NCBI GenBank assembly: GCA_902158735.1
Contig: CABGHG010000005.1
Coordinates: 1-27,043 of the forward strand
Source: Candidatus Methanolliviera sp. GoM_oil
GTDB lineage: Archaea; Halobacteriota; Methanoliparia; Methanoliparales; Methanoliparaceae
Direction: 5' to 3'
Length of the DNA: 27,043 nucleotides
Shown here piece by piece: positions 7,078-15,657 of the stretch. Both the position numbers and the translations under genes were made by a program. The notes beneath the pieces were generated by a model that was not told the DNA's origin, made no database searches, and saw only the letters and a list, made by a program, of their open reading frames with translations. Position 1 is the stretch's first letter. Each line of letters starts with the position of its first letter.

Positions 7078-7998
7078 TCAAAAATCTATCATTCTATTTT
7101 CACCTTTATCTTTTGAAAGAAGCACGACCCTGCTTATCTCTGCATCATCTAATATAGAATAATCTGTTTTATCATCTAATACCCTTGAAAATTCTTTTAT
7201 TTCTCCGTGAGTCGGCATTCTGTCTCTTTCAAGCCTACGTCTGGAATAACCTAGGTGCATATATGCTTTAACCTCTATATAATCCGGAGATGCGTGTTCT
7301 ATCAAGGGTATAAATCTTTCTGCTTCAAAATTCAACCCTCTCACAAGTGTTATCCTTAAAACCGTCCTGCATCTCTTTTTTCCAAGTATTTCCAGCGATT
7401 CCAATACCCTCTCCCAGAGATCTTTCTCATTCGGGCGGCACATCTTTTTATACATCTCCTCCTCAAAAGATTCCAAGGATATGTAGAGTTGTGTTGGATT
7501 TATCTCCTCTATCACTTCAGGGTTTGTTCCGTTGGATACGACGAATGTGGTAAGGCCTCTCTTTTCATATTCTTTTATCAGATCTTCTAAATGCGGATAT
7601 AGCGTCGGTTCTCCTATGAGGCTTATAGCAGCATGTTTGGGATTAACGGCCTCCTCATATTTTGACATATTTGTGCGATAGGATCCTTTATAACCAGTTA
7701 AAATTCTTCTCTGCTCTTTTATAGACGCTTCCACGATCTCTTCTGGGGAATCCATCTCATCAAAAGATGTCTTCATTCCAGTTGGCCTCCAACAGATGAT
7801 ACAGTTCTGATTACAACCGATATATGGCGTCATCTGGATGCATCTGTGCGATGCTATCCCGTAAAATTTGGATTTGTAACACTCACCTTCATCTCTGAGG
7901 CTCTTTTTCAACCAGTGGCAGAGCTTGACTGCTGAATGCTCGTTTTGTCCAACTAAATGATGTCCTTGTTTCTTCAGAATCTCCTCATATTGGCTCAT
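7078..7998 (-). CDS. taw1: tRNA 4-demethylwyosine synthase (radical SAM)
   Basis: Uses SAM and pyruvate to build the tricyclic imidazopurine of wyosine on 1-methylguanosine-37 of tRNA-Phe. 306 aa, normal for the archaeal enzyme. Seen: radical-SAM motif GCNQNCIICW (Cys62, 66, 69) and three N-terminal cysteines (27, 40, 53) at the spacing expected for the second [4Fe-4S] cluster, the HCIQMTPY-like segment before the motif, SLIGEPTLYPHL (SAM-binding GE motif), and VKAYMHLGYSRRRLERDRMP typical of TYW1. Its ATG overlaps the stop of the HIT gene (ATGA), so the two are cotranscribed. The pathway partner Taw3 lies at 21578-22171. Confidence 0.95.
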   Translation of the reverse strand: MSQYEEILKKQGHHLVGQNEHSAVKLCHWLKKSLRDEGECYKSKFYGIASHRCIQMTPYIGCNQNCIICWRPTGMKTSFDEMDSPEEIVEASIKEQRRILTGYKGSYRTNMSKYEEAVNPKHAAISLIGEPTLYPHLEDLIKEYEKRGLTTFVVSNGTNPEVIEEINPTQLYISLESFEEEMYKKMCRPNEKDLWERVLESLEILGKKRCRTVLRITLVRGLNFEAERFIPLIEHASPDYIEVKAYMHLGYSRRRLERDRMPTHGEIKEFSRVLDDKTDYSILDDAEISRVVLLSKDKGENRMIDF

Positions 7999-8486
7999 CT
8001 TTCCAACTCTTCCAATGTCTCTTTGAGTTTTTTGTACGTCTCATCAAGCGCCTCTGGAATTACATCTGCGCCTGCCAAAACAGGCATAAAGTTTGTATCT
8101 CCGTTCCATCTCGGAACGATATGGATGTGTATGTGACCTTCTATCCCTGCACCGGCAACTCTTCCAATGTTCATACCTATATTGAAACCGTCTGGTTCCA
8201 TACAACTCTTAATCACCCTAATAGCCGACTTACAAAAATCAATGATCTCGTAGATATCATCTGTATCCAATTTTTCTATTGCATCCACGTGTTTGTACGG
8301 GGCTATCATGAGGTGCCCGGGATTGTAAGGGTAACGGTTCATGATAATAAAAGAGCTCTTGCCTCTGTGTAGTATTAAGTTTTCTTCGTCTCTCTCTTCT
8401 CTCGGAAGGTCGCATAAGATGCATCCTTCATCTTTCGTTGCCTGTATGTATCCTATCCTCCATGGGGCAAAGATTTTATCCCTCAT
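7995..8486 (-). CDS. HIT-family nucleotide hydrolase/transferase
   Basis: Histidine-triad protein acting on nucleotide phosphoester or phosphoramidate substrates (Ap4A- or AMP-conjugate-like); exact substrate unknown. 163 aa. The triad is HIHIHIVPRW near residue 117, preceded by the N-terminal CILC zinc-type pair (residues 22-25) and the conserved NRYPYNPGHLMIAPYKHV segment. Start ATG 8486 has AAAGGTGT upstream, and a minus-strand A/T box (GAATATTTTTATC) lies about 27-34 bp before it. First gene of the HIT-taw1 pair. Confidence 0.93.
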   Translation of the reverse strand: MRDKIFAPWRIGYIQATKDEGCILCDLPREERDEENLILHRGKSSFIIMNRYPYNPGHLMIAPYKHVDAIEKLDTDDIYEIIDFCKSAIRVIKSCMEPDGFNIGMNIGRVAGAGIEGHIHIHIVPRWNGDTNFMPVLAGADVIPEALDETYKKLKETLEELER

Positions 8487-8534
8487 ATTTAATACACCTT
8501 TACCTGATCAGATAAAAATATTCTTATGAAAAAG

Positions 8535-8543
8535 TTTTTAAAT
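8535..8543 (+). promoter_or_regulatory. TATA box of tRNA-Ser
   Basis: TTTTTAAAT is centred about 28 bp before the mature tRNA 5' end at 8567. Confidence 0.55.
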
Positions 8544-8566
8544 GAACATTAAACAAAGGGGATTTG

Positions 8567-8652
8567 GTCGGGATAGCCTAGCCTGGTTAAGGCGCAGGAT
8601 TGCTAATCCTGTGTTCCATGCGAACACGGGGGTTCGAATCCCCCTCCCGGCG
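8567..8652 (+). tRNA. tRNA-Ser(GCU)
   Basis: 86-nt class II tRNA. Acceptor GUCGGGA/UCCCGGC with discriminator G, as usual for serine; anticodon stem CAGGA/UCCUG with loop UUGCUAA (anticodon GCU); long variable arm GUUC-CAUGC-GAAC; T-arm GGGGG-UUCGAAU-CCCCC. There is no intron and no encoded CCA. Confidence 0.96.
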
Positions 8653-8658
8653 TTTTTT
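8653..8658 (+). terminator. Oligo-T terminator after tRNA-Ser
   Basis: A run of six T directly after the discriminator base, a typical archaeal RNA polymerase stop. Confidence 0.6.
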
Positions 8659-8709
8659 AGTTAAGGGGAACTAAACGGGGGGTAAAAGAGTATTAATAGA
8701 AGAGAGAGG

Positions 8710-9369
8710 ATGCGTTTGAACAAGTGGAGACACATAACTAAGCTGGATCCAGATAAAGATAACACGGAAAAGATCGTGAAGACGGTGATGAATAGTGGAA
8801 CGGATGCCGTTATGCTCTCTGGAACGATGGGGATCACGAAGAAGAAGGTCTTAAATTTATTTGAGATGATCAGAGATTATGACATGCCAAAGATTCAGGA
8901 ACCATCTTCTCCGGATTATATCCTCAAAGATGTTGACTATCTATTCATCCCATCCGTGATCAATACCGATGATCATAGATGGATATGTGGTATTCATAAG
9001 GAGTGGGTGCAGAATTTTGACATCCCATGGGATAAAGTGGTTCCAGAGGCGTATATCGTCTTGAATCAGTACTCATCTGTCGGAAGATTGACAGGATCAA
9101 GATGCGATCTGAATGAGGAGGAGGCGGTTGCTTATGCAGTGATGGCCGAAAAGTTCTTCAAATTTCCCATCATTTATATTGAATACAGTGGGATATATGG
9201 AGATGAGAGGATAGTTAGGGCAGTTAGCGACTCCGTAAAAGAGGCAAAACTCTTCTACGGAGGTGGGATTGATAACAAAGAGAAGGCAGAAGAGATGAGA
9301 AAATATGCCACGATCGTCGTTGGGAATATCATTTATGAAGATCTAAATGCCTATCTGGAGACGATATGA
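8710..9369 (+). CDS. Geranylgeranylglyceryl phosphate synthase
   Basis: Makes the first ether bond of archaeal membrane lipids from sn-glycerol-1-phosphate and geranylgeranyl diphosphate. 219 aa TIM-barrel of the PcrB/GGGPS family. Seen: KWRHITKLDPDK near the N-terminus, the middle IPEP-type segment as KIQEPSSPDYILKDVDYLFIPSVIN, and phosphate-binding motifs YIEYSGIYGD, LFYGGGIDN and TIVVGNIIYED. It overlaps the next gene by 4 bp (ATGA). ATG 8710 follows GAGAGAGG with almost no spacing, so initiation may depend on a short or leaderless transcript; an A/T stretch (GTATTAATA) lies about 20 bp upstream. Confidence 0.93.
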   Translation: MRLNKWRHITKLDPDKDNTEKIVKTVMNSGTDAVMLSGTMGITKKKVLNLFEMIRDYDMPKIQEPSSPDYILKDVDYLFIPSVINTDDHRWICGIHKEWVQNFDIPWDKVVPEAYIVLNQYSSVGRLTGSRCDLNEEEAVAYAVMAEKFFKFPIIYIEYSGIYGDERIVRAVSDSVKEAKLFYGGGIDNKEKAEEMRKYATIVVGNIIYEDLNAYLETI

Positions 9370-10403
9370 GATGTCTGTTGATTGATGTTGGGTATGGAAC
9401 AGAGGATATACTTTTCTACGACGATGAGGAAGATATTGAGGATAACATCAAGCTTGTTCTTCCCTCTCAAACGCGCTTGATAGCCGAAAAAATTAGGAGA
9501 TCCAAAGGGAAAGAGATCTTTCTTAGGGGCTATACGATGGGAGGAGGTCCCTCTGTAAAAGCCATAAGAGAGCATCTCAAATCGGCAGATGTCTATGCCA
9601 CGAGAGAGGCCGCGATGACGGTTAGAGACGATTTAAACGTCGTTGAAAAGATGGGGATAAAGATAGTCGGGAAAGACTTTGAGAAGGATGATGTGATCAG
9701 GATAGATCTTAAAGATGTTGATTTAGATTTTTTAGAGGAGATAGGAGAGAAGTTTTGTTTTGGTGTGCAGAGGAAGATCGCCATTGCCGTCCAGGACCAC
9801 GGGCACAAAGATGGAATCACGGACAGGGAATTTAGATTCAAGATGATAGAAGACTCTCTTAAGAATGGAGGTAAAATAGATAATTTCGTCTTCGCCGGGA
9901 AATTACCGGAATATCTGACACGGCTTTCCTCTCTTCAAAAGATGCTTAAAGAAAGAAAATATGAGCCACTGCTTATGGATACTGGACCTGCGGCTATCTT
10001 TGGGTGCTTAGAAGATGAAACCGTATCAGAAAAAGAGAATAAATTGATAATAAATGTTGGGAACGGGCACACGCTCGCGGCAATTCTTGCAGGAGAGAAG
10101 ATATCTGGAATTTTTGAGCATCACACGAGATCTCTAACAGCCACAAAACTGGAAAAATTTGTCAAAAAACTTTGCGATGGAAGATTGACCTTCAAGGAGG
10201 TTTTCGATGATGGAGGACATGGTGCCTACATAAAAGAGGTCGTTGGATTTGAAAATATTGATATAATTGCTGTAACCGGGCCCAAAAGGAGACTTTTAAA
10301 AGATGGTAAGTTAAAGATGAAGACATACATGGCAGCTCCATACGGCGATATGATGCTCACCGGATGCTATGGGCTTTTGAATGCTTTTAAGAACCTACGA
10401 TAA
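9366..10403 (+). CDS. DUF1786 (COG4012) protein, ASKHA-like, unknown function
   Basis: 345 aa. It matches the archaeal/anaerobe family DUF1786, for which I know no proven function. Seen: an N-terminal LLIDVGYGTEDILFYDD stretch and an internal LIINVGNGHTLAAIL stretch, both like the phosphate-binding turns of actin/sugar-kinase (ASKHA) folds, plus the conserved AVQDHGHKDG and MDTGPAAIFGC segments. No TM segments or signal peptide. Translationally coupled to the GGGP synthase gene (4-bp ATGA overlap), which hints at a link with lipid or isoprenoid metabolism but does not prove one. Its 3' end overlaps the convergent SpoIIM gene by 17 bp. Confidence 0.82.
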   Translation: MRCLLIDVGYGTEDILFYDDEEDIEDNIKLVLPSQTRLIAEKIRRSKGKEIFLRGYTMGGGPSVKAIREHLKSADVYATREAAMTVRDDLNVVEKMGIKIVGKDFEKDDVIRIDLKDVDLDFLEEIGEKFCFGVQRKIAIAVQDHGHKDGITDREFRFKMIEDSLKNGGKIDNFVFAGKLPEYLTRLSSLQKMLKERKYEPLLMDTGPAAIFGCLEDETVSEKENKLIINVGNGHTLAAILAGEKISGIFEHHTRSLTATKLEKFVKKLCDGRLTFKEVFDDGGHGAYIKEVVGFENIDIIAVTGPKRRLLKDGKLKMKTYMAAPYGDMMLTGCYGLLNAFKNLR

Positions 10404-10950
10404 TTGGTGTTATCCAGACCTCTATGACAGAGGCGAGCAAGAGCATAGGTATTACGAGGCGAATAAAGATCTTTAAGCTATTCGTAAATGACTGCGTTAA
10501 GTCTGGAGCAGGTTTCTCCAAGAAACGGTTCAAAAAGATAAAACCAAGTTTTATCCCAAGGGCACAACTAAGGATCACCGCCGAAAGTTCAAATATTCCA
10601 TGCGGGAGTAATGCCGCAAGGATATAATAAATTCCTTTATCTAAATAAACATGATAGGAGAGATCTCCAAGGATGAATCCATTGACAGATAATACAACAA
10701 TGGGAAAAATTCCAAAAAATATGCCGAATACGATTGCTAAGAAGCTTGTTAGAAGATTATTTCCAAAGATAACAAGCATCAATTTATATTTTGGCATATC
10801 CATGAGGGGTTCAAATATCTGTTGCAAAGAGAGGATGATGCCGTCTGATGAGGGGTGAAAGAGGGCAAAGAGTATCCCAACGACGATCGATGCGACGAAT
10901 ATAATCGCGGCAGGTATCAGGTAATTCCTAATGTCTATATCGAACTTCAT
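10387..10950 (-). CDS. SpoIIM-like membrane protein (COG1300)
   Basis: Integral membrane protein of the SpoIIM/DUF95 family; function in Archaea unknown. About 187 aa from ATG 10950, chosen because GAGGT lies 8 bp upstream and the product begins MKFDIDIRNYLIP; the frame opens further upstream (10998), but that extension would run through a hairpin repeat. About five TM segments. The family core ALLPHGIFELSAVILSCALGIKLG and the C-terminal VIEVWITP are present. Monocistronic by position; its leader holds the 10973-10991 hairpin. Confidence 0.88.
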   Translation of the reverse strand: MKFDIDIRNYLIPAAIIFVASIVVGILFALFHPSSDGIILSLQQIFEPLMDMPKYKLMLVIFGNNLLTSFLAIVFGIFFGIFPIVVLSVNGFILGDLSYHVYLDKGIYYILAALLPHGIFELSAVILSCALGIKLGFIFLNRFLEKPAPDLTQSFTNSLKIFIRLVIPMLLLASVIEVWITPIIVGS

Positions 10951-10972
10951 GAAAAACCTCTGGTTCTGTCCA

Positions 10973-10991
10973 CAAAAATCTTCGATTTTTG
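10973..10991. repeat. Single hairpin repeat in the spoIIM leader
   Basis: CAAAAATC-TTC-GATTTTTG, identical to the first hairpin of relic A (6512-6530). It lies 23 bp before the chosen spoIIM start. Confidence 0.7.
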
Positions 10992-11006
10992 AGCGCACTC
11001 TTGTGC

Positions 11007-11022
11007 CCTATCCTTCGGTAGG
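11007..11022. other. Inverted repeat upstream of spoIIM
   Basis: CCTATC-CTTC-GGTAGG (6-bp stem with one G-T pair). Lies between the end of the Hdr operon and spoIIM; role unknown. Confidence 0.35.
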
Positions 11023-11050
11023 ATTTCAATTGATGGTATATGACCCTTTG

Positions 11051-11074
11051 CGTCCCCGATGGAAAACGGGAACG
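11051..11074 (-). terminator. Possible hairpin after the Hdr operon
   Basis: CGTCCCCG...CGGGAACG can form a stem of eight positions with one mismatch, 7-30 bp after the mvhD stop. There is no T run, so a terminator function is only a guess. Confidence 0.3.
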
Positions 11075-11080
11075 GTGAAC

Positions 11081-11545
11081 TTATGCCGTTGCCGCTGGAA
11101 TATTTTTTAAACCCTCAAGCTTCTTCTTATCTTCTATATAAGCCGTCTTCACCTGTTCAACCATCGAATCGACGCTCTCGGCCCACGCTTTCCCCTCGGA
11201 TGCTGAGACCCATTGCAATTTGAATCGTTTAGGGTTTATCCCCGCCATAGGCAAGATCTTCTCCAGAAAATCCATTCTTCGCTTTGCCTCTTCATTTCCA
11301 GAGACGTAATGGCAATCCCCTGGCCAACAACCCGAGACGAGAACGCCGTCCGCTCCCTCCAAAAATGCCCTCACGATAAAGGAGGGATCGACCCTTCCAG
11401 AGCACATGACCCTTATTATCCTCACATTTGGAAGATACTGAATTCTGGAAACCCCTGCAAGGTCTGCCGCCGCGTACGTGCACCAATTACAAATGAAAGC
11501 GATTATCTTTGGCTCAAAATTTTCTTCTCTCTCTTCGGCCCACAT
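11081..11545 (-). CDS. mvhD: MvhD/FlpD-type iron-sulfur subunit
   Basis: Small [2Fe-2S] electron-transfer subunit that links HdrA to a hydrogenase, formate dehydrogenase or other redox module. 154 aa; cysteines at 19, 22 (FICNWCTY), 48 (VMCSGR), 73 and 78 (SGCWPGDCHY) match MvhD. Start ATG 11545 with AGGAGGT embedded in the last codons of hdrA, 1 bp after its stop. Last gene of the AOR-Fd-HdrCB-HdrA-MvhD operon. Alanine-rich C-terminus; no fusion partner. No hydrogenase genes are nearby, so its electrons more likely come from or go to the AOR/ferredoxin part. Confidence 0.93.
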   Translation of the reverse strand: MWAEEREENFEPKIIAFICNWCTYAAADLAGVSRIQYLPNVRIIRVMCSGRVDPSFIVRAFLEGADGVLVSGCWPGDCHYVSGNEEAKRRMDFLEKILPMAGINPKRFKLQWVSASEGKAWAESVDSMVEQVKTAYIEDKKKLEGLKNIPAATA

Positions 11546-11546
11546 A

Positions 11547-14546
11547 TTATACCTCCTGAAGGATAGAATCGATCACCGCATACAGCTCCTCATCGTTGAA
11601 GTGTCTCGCCTCCATCGCACCGGTGGGGCATTCTGCTGCACATGCACCACAACCCTTACATAAAGCACTATTGACATTTGCTTTAAAGACACCAAAACCC
11701 CTCTGAACGAGAGTCGCCGCGCCATAAGGACATACCTTCGTGCACCTTCCGCACCCGATACAAAGTTCTTCCTTTACGACCGATATAGCTGCTTCTGTCT
11801 CCATCTCCTTCTTTGCGAGAAGTCTTCCAACCCTCGCGGATACTCCAGCCGCCTGTGCCATATTATCTATATAGTCCTTGGGACTCTGTGCAGTTCCGCA
11901 GAGGAAGAAACCATCCGATGTGAAGTCTAACGGGCGGAGCTTTAAGTGTGCCTCCAAGAAGAATCCGTCCTGTCCGAGCGGTAGTGTAAACATCTTCGAT
12001 AACTCTTCAAATCCCTCGCCTGGAACTGTGGCAGAAGAGAGGATCACTTTATCCGCCTTTATCTCCTTATCCTCCTGAAGAAGTGTATCATAGATATGCA
12101 CCACGTTATTCTCATCCACATTTGGTCTCTTCACATCGATATCATACCTTATGAAATGTATCCTATTAAGACCCGCATCTCTGTACATCTCCTCGGCGCC
12201 CTTCGCGAACGTTCTGATGTCTCTATAGAGAATATAGATATCAGAATTTGGATAATTCTTCCTGACATCAAGAGCATTCTTGATCGCCTCACTGCAACAG
12301 ACCCTCGAACAATATTCCCTGCTCTCTTTCTCCCTGCTTCCGACACATTGGATCATCACAACCGTTTCACCATCTTTTAATCCGTCGTTTGCGATCAATT
12401 CCTGAAGTTCGAGTTGTGTATAGACATCTTTCTGTCCATACCCATAGATGTCTGGTTTCCATTCATCGCATCCGGCCGCTATAACGATCGCACCGACCTT
12501 CGTCTCCGCACCATCCGATAATTTCACGTCGAAGTTCCCGACAAATCCGCTTAAACCCTCGACCTTTGTCTCAAGATGTACCTCTATCTTTCCTTCTCCC
12601 TCGATCTTACTTATCTTCTCATCTAAGATCTCCTTTGGATCCATATCGGGGAACATGTGGTGCATTCTTCTCAAAAGACCGCCCAACTCTTTTTCTCTCT
12701 CTATCAGAACGACCTCAAACCCGAGTCTTGCGATCCGATAAGCCGCCTCCATCCCCGAGACGCCACCGCCGACGACCATTGCCCGTTGTGTTACCTTTAT
12801 CTTGCCCGGTTGTTGTGGTTCCAGTAACCTCGCCCTTGCCACAGAAGCCCTGATTATCTCCTTTGCCTTCTCTGTTGCTTCTTTTGGATAATTGTGATGG
12901 ACCCATGAACAGTTCTCCCTTATATTTGCGAACTCAAAGAGGTAAGGGTTCATGCCTGCACCCTGGCATGTTTCCCTGAATAATGGCTCGTGCGTTCTCG
13001 GCGTGCAGGAGGCGACGATGAATCTATTTAATTTGTATTCTTTTATCACCTCTGGTATTCTCGTACAGGAATCTTCAGCACAAGCATACATCACATCATC
13101 ACAGAATACAACATCTGGAAGTGTTTTGATATAATCTCTTACCTCTTCTACGTCCACTGTCGCCGCGATGTTCGTTCCACAATGACAGATAAAGACCCCT
13201 ATCCTAGGTTCCTGTCCCGAAACGTCAAATTCCGGTGGGAATTCCTTCTCTTTTGCCTGGGTTCCTCTGACAGATGCCAGATCTGCTGCTGCCAAAGCTG
13301 CAGCACCACTTGCCGTTGCAACAGTATCCGTAATATCCCTCGGTGCCTGTGCAACACCTGCAACATAAACCCCCTTCCTCGAGGTCAAGATCGGATTATT
13401 TTCTTGTTCCTGCACGAATCCATCTTCATCGAGTTCCACGCCGAGCATATCTGCCAACATCTCATTCTTGGGCTTTATCGCATTCGCAAGGATTACCATG
13501 TCAAATTTCTCTTCCTTAGGTTCGCTCGCCGTCGTATCTTCAAATCTCACGACGAGATCGGTTCCAGCCTGATATATCTCCCCTGGGTTTCCCCTGATGA
13601 ACCTGATGCCGTATTCTTCCTTTGCCCGGTTGTAAAACTCTTCCTGTCCCTTCCCGAATGCCCTCAAATCCATGTAGAATATCGCACAATCGATCTCTGG
13701 ATGATGATCCTTCACGAGTACGCACTGCTTCACCGCATACATACAGCAGACCCTCGAGCAGTAGGGCTGTCCTGCTTTAACATCTCTACTTCCAACACAC
13801 TGTATAAAAGCGATCTTCTTTGGGGTTTTCTCATTATCAGATCGATAGATCTCCCCGCCGGTGAACCCTGAAGCGTTTATGAGACGTTCAAACTCTATCC
13901 CTGTCAGAACATTTGGATATTCCCCATACCCCAATTCTGGTCTCAATGATGGATCCCAAAGATCGAACCCAGGCACGGCTATGATGGCACCAACTTCGAG
14001 ATCGATGATCTCGTCTTTTATACTGAAATCGATACAATTCTTCCCCTCGCTTGCCTCCACACACTTATAACATCTTATACAATGTTCCGTATCTATCACG
14101 TATCTCTTCGGAACTGCCTGGGGGAAAGGAGAATAAATTGCCTTTCTAATACCACTACTCTCGTCGTATTCATTCGGAACTTCAACTGGACAGACTTCCG
14201 AGCAACTGCCACAGCCGATGCAATTATCATTCACCCGGCTCATCATCTTTCTTATCTTCACGTTGAAGTTTCCAATATCCCCGCCCACCTCTTCTACCAC
14301 GGAGTACGGAATAATCTCGATGTTTGGGTGCCTTGATATATCCACCATCCTCGGTGCCATCGTACACATCGCACAGTCCAGCGTCGGAAATGTTTTGTCA
14401 AGTTGAGACATCGTTCCGCCGATAGATGGCGTCTTCTCGATGATATATGTCTTGTAACCCATATCTGCCAGATCCAGAGATGCCGCCATCCCGGCGATTC
14501 CTCCGCCTATGACCAGGACCGAGCCGCTCATCCTTTTTTTGTCCAT
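11547..14546 (-). CDS. hdrA: HdrA-like flavoprotein, double (tandem) form
   Basis: Bifurcating-type flavin subunit of heterodisulfide-reductase-like complexes. 999 aa, against about 650 for a single HdrA. Order: FAD domain 1 (VIGGGIAGM, residues 12-20) with the HdrA cysteine loop FPTLDCAMCTMAPRM (53-67); inserted ferredoxin clusters (CIGCGSCSEVCP 109-120; CIRCYKC...C 156-171); PYCSRVCC (261-268). Then from about 448 a second HdrA beginning with the N-terminal domain (GVFICHCGTNIA, YACAEDSC, ASCTPRTHEPLF), FAD domain 2 (VVGGGVSGM, 591-599) without the cysteine loop, another YCSRVCC, and two C-terminal clusters (929-940, 963-974). So the N-terminal half lacks the CHCG domain and the C-terminal half lacks the cysteine loop. 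Start ATG 14546 behind GGGGATC. In-frame throughout, no selenocysteine codon. Confidence 0.93.
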   Translation of the reverse strand: MDKKRMSGSVLVIGGGIAGMAASLDLADMGYKTYIIEKTPSIGGTMSQLDKTFPTLDCAMCTMAPRMVDISRHPNIEIIPYSVVEEVGGDIGNFNVKIRKMMSRVNDNCIGCGSCSEVCPVEVPNEYDESSGIRKAIYSPFPQAVPKRYVIDTEHCIRCYKCVEASEGKNCIDFSIKDEIIDLEVGAIIAVPGFDLWDPSLRPELGYGEYPNVLTGIEFERLINASGFTGGEIYRSDNEKTPKKIAFIQCVGSRDVKAGQPYCSRVCCMYAVKQCVLVKDHHPEIDCAIFYMDLRAFGKGQEEFYNRAKEEYGIRFIRGNPGEIYQAGTDLVVRFEDTTASEPKEEKFDMVILANAIKPKNEMLADMLGVELDEDGFVQEQENNPILTSRKGVYVAGVAQAPRDITDTVATASGAAALAAADLASVRGTQAKEKEFPPEFDVSGQEPRIGVFICHCGTNIAATVDVEEVRDYIKTLPDVVFCDDVMYACAEDSCTRIPEVIKEYKLNRFIVASCTPRTHEPLFRETCQGAGMNPYLFEFANIRENCSWVHHNYPKEATEKAKEIIRASVARARLLEPQQPGKIKVTQRAMVVGGGVSGMEAAYRIARLGFEVVLIEREKELGGLLRRMHHMFPDMDPKEILDEKISKIEGEGKIEVHLETKVEGLSGFVGNFDVKLSDGAETKVGAIVIAAGCDEWKPDIYGYGQKDVYTQLELQELIANDGLKDGETVVMIQCVGSREKESREYCSRVCCSEAIKNALDVRKNYPNSDIYILYRDIRTFAKGAEEMYRDAGLNRIHFIRYDIDVKRPNVDENNVVHIYDTLLQEDKEIKADKVILSSATVPGEGFEELSKMFTLPLGQDGFFLEAHLKLRPLDFTSDGFFLCGTAQSPKDYIDNMAQAAGVSARVGRLLAKKEMETEAAISVVKEELCIGCGRCTKVCPYGAATLVQRGFGVFKANVNSALCKGCGACAAECPTGAMEARHFNDEELYAVIDSILQEV

Positions 14547-14574
14547 TTAAGATCCCCGATTTTTAAATTTGCAA

Positions 14575-15657
14575 TCACTCCATCTGTCTTCTCGCAAGAG
14601 TGACAAGATCTATCACTTCCAATTTATAATCCTTCACTCCCTCGTTCATCGCACATTTAAAGTGTATCTGACATTTCTGGCAAGGAGTAACGAGATAGCC
14701 ACCTTCAGCAGTTCTCTCTGCCTCGTCAAGCCGATCGTATCTGATTCTCTTCGAGAATGGATCGCATGATACCCACGCGCTCACGCCGCAACATAGAGCA
14801 AACTCCCTATTTCTCTCCATCTCTGCAAGATCACCGATCTTTGTAAGGATCTCCCTCGGCTCATCGAAGAGTCTTAGGTATCTTCCCATCCTACAGGAGT
14901 CCTGATAGGTCAGGGGTTTATCTATCTTTTTGAATGAGAGATCGCCCAACAATTCAGAGATGTGATTGATCTCTATATCAAGGTCGTAATCCTGTTTCAG
15001 TGTCTTTGCACACTCTGGGCAGACCGTTACAATCCTCTTTATTCCCAGATCCTTAAATTTCTTCTCCTTTAACTCCTTAAGCCTCTCGAATGTATCGTTG
15101 TCTCCAGCCCAGCGTGCATCGTGCCCACAGCAGAGTTCATCGTTTATTACACGGGGGACTATTCCTGCCTTGTTCAAGAGTACCAGGGCGGAATCGAATA
15201 TCTCGCCCCCATCGAATCCAAGATCCTCAAAATAGAGATCCCACACGGGAAGGCATCCTATGAAGAAGAGTGTGTCTCCCTCTTCACTGTATTTACCTTC
15301 TTTTGTATTATTCTTTAACCATTCTTCCCGATTAATTAAGGGAGCGTTCTCTGCATCTAGATGGTAGAGGCTCTGGAAGATACCCTTATGTGCTACAGGT
15401 ACATTCTCTCCACGCAACTCCCTTACAATCTCTGGTATCTCTACGCCCTGTGGGCATACCTCCATGCATGTCCTGCATGTAAGACACCTCCACGCGTATG
15501 CTTCGTTTGCCATACCCATTGATAGTTTTGCGATGAAGTCGTGAGGCTTAAATCCACTATCCGATACGGGGCATACGCTCGTGCATTCTCCACACTTATA
15601 ACAGAAGTTCAACGTCTCGTTCATCAATTTCTCTTTTGGCAGTAATAGGTCAGACAT
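14575..15657 (-). CDS. Fused HdrC-HdrB (HdrD-like) subunit
   Basis: Carries electrons from HdrA to a heterodisulfide-like or other site. 360 aa. N-terminal HdrC part with two [4Fe-4S] motifs (Cys19/22/25/29 and 58/61/64/68), then two CCG domains: C...CC...CxxC with DELCCGHDARW and TVCPEC, and SC...ALCCGVSAW with TPCQKC. Both CCG cysteine sets are complete, so both non-cubane-type clusters could form. Start ATG 15657 adjoins the ferredoxin stop with GGGAGAGA upstream. 28 bp separate it from hdrA; that gap contains a decayed copy of the leader hairpin repeat. It corresponds in position and type to BamD of class II benzoyl-CoA reductase. Confidence 0.93.
   Translation of the reverse strand: MSDLLLPKEKLMNETLNFCYKCGECTSVCPVSDSGFKPHDFIAKLSMGMANEAYAWRCLTCRTCMEVCPQGVEIPEIVRELRGENVPVAHKGIFQSLYHLDAENAPLINREEWLKNNTKEGKYSEEGDTLFFIGCLPVWDLYFEDLGFDGGEIFDSALVLLNKAGIVPRVINDELCCGHDARWAGDNDTFERLKELKEKKFKDLGIKRIVTVCPECAKTLKQDYDLDIEINHISELLGDLSFKKIDKPLTYQDSCRMGRYLRLFDEPREILTKIGDLAEMERNREFALCCGVSAWVSCDPFSKRIRYDRLDEAERTAEGGYLVTPCQKCQIHFKCAMNEGVKDYKLEVIDLVTLARRQME

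Noticed and set aside
12715..12906. Open frames opposite the hdrA operon (for example 13182-13871 plus strand)
   Set aside because: Composition and lack of domains mark them as antisense shadows of the real genes.
11547..14546. Selenocysteine or frameshift in the long HdrA
   Set aside because: The frame is open over all 999 codons with no internal TGA; cysteines are encoded by normal codons.
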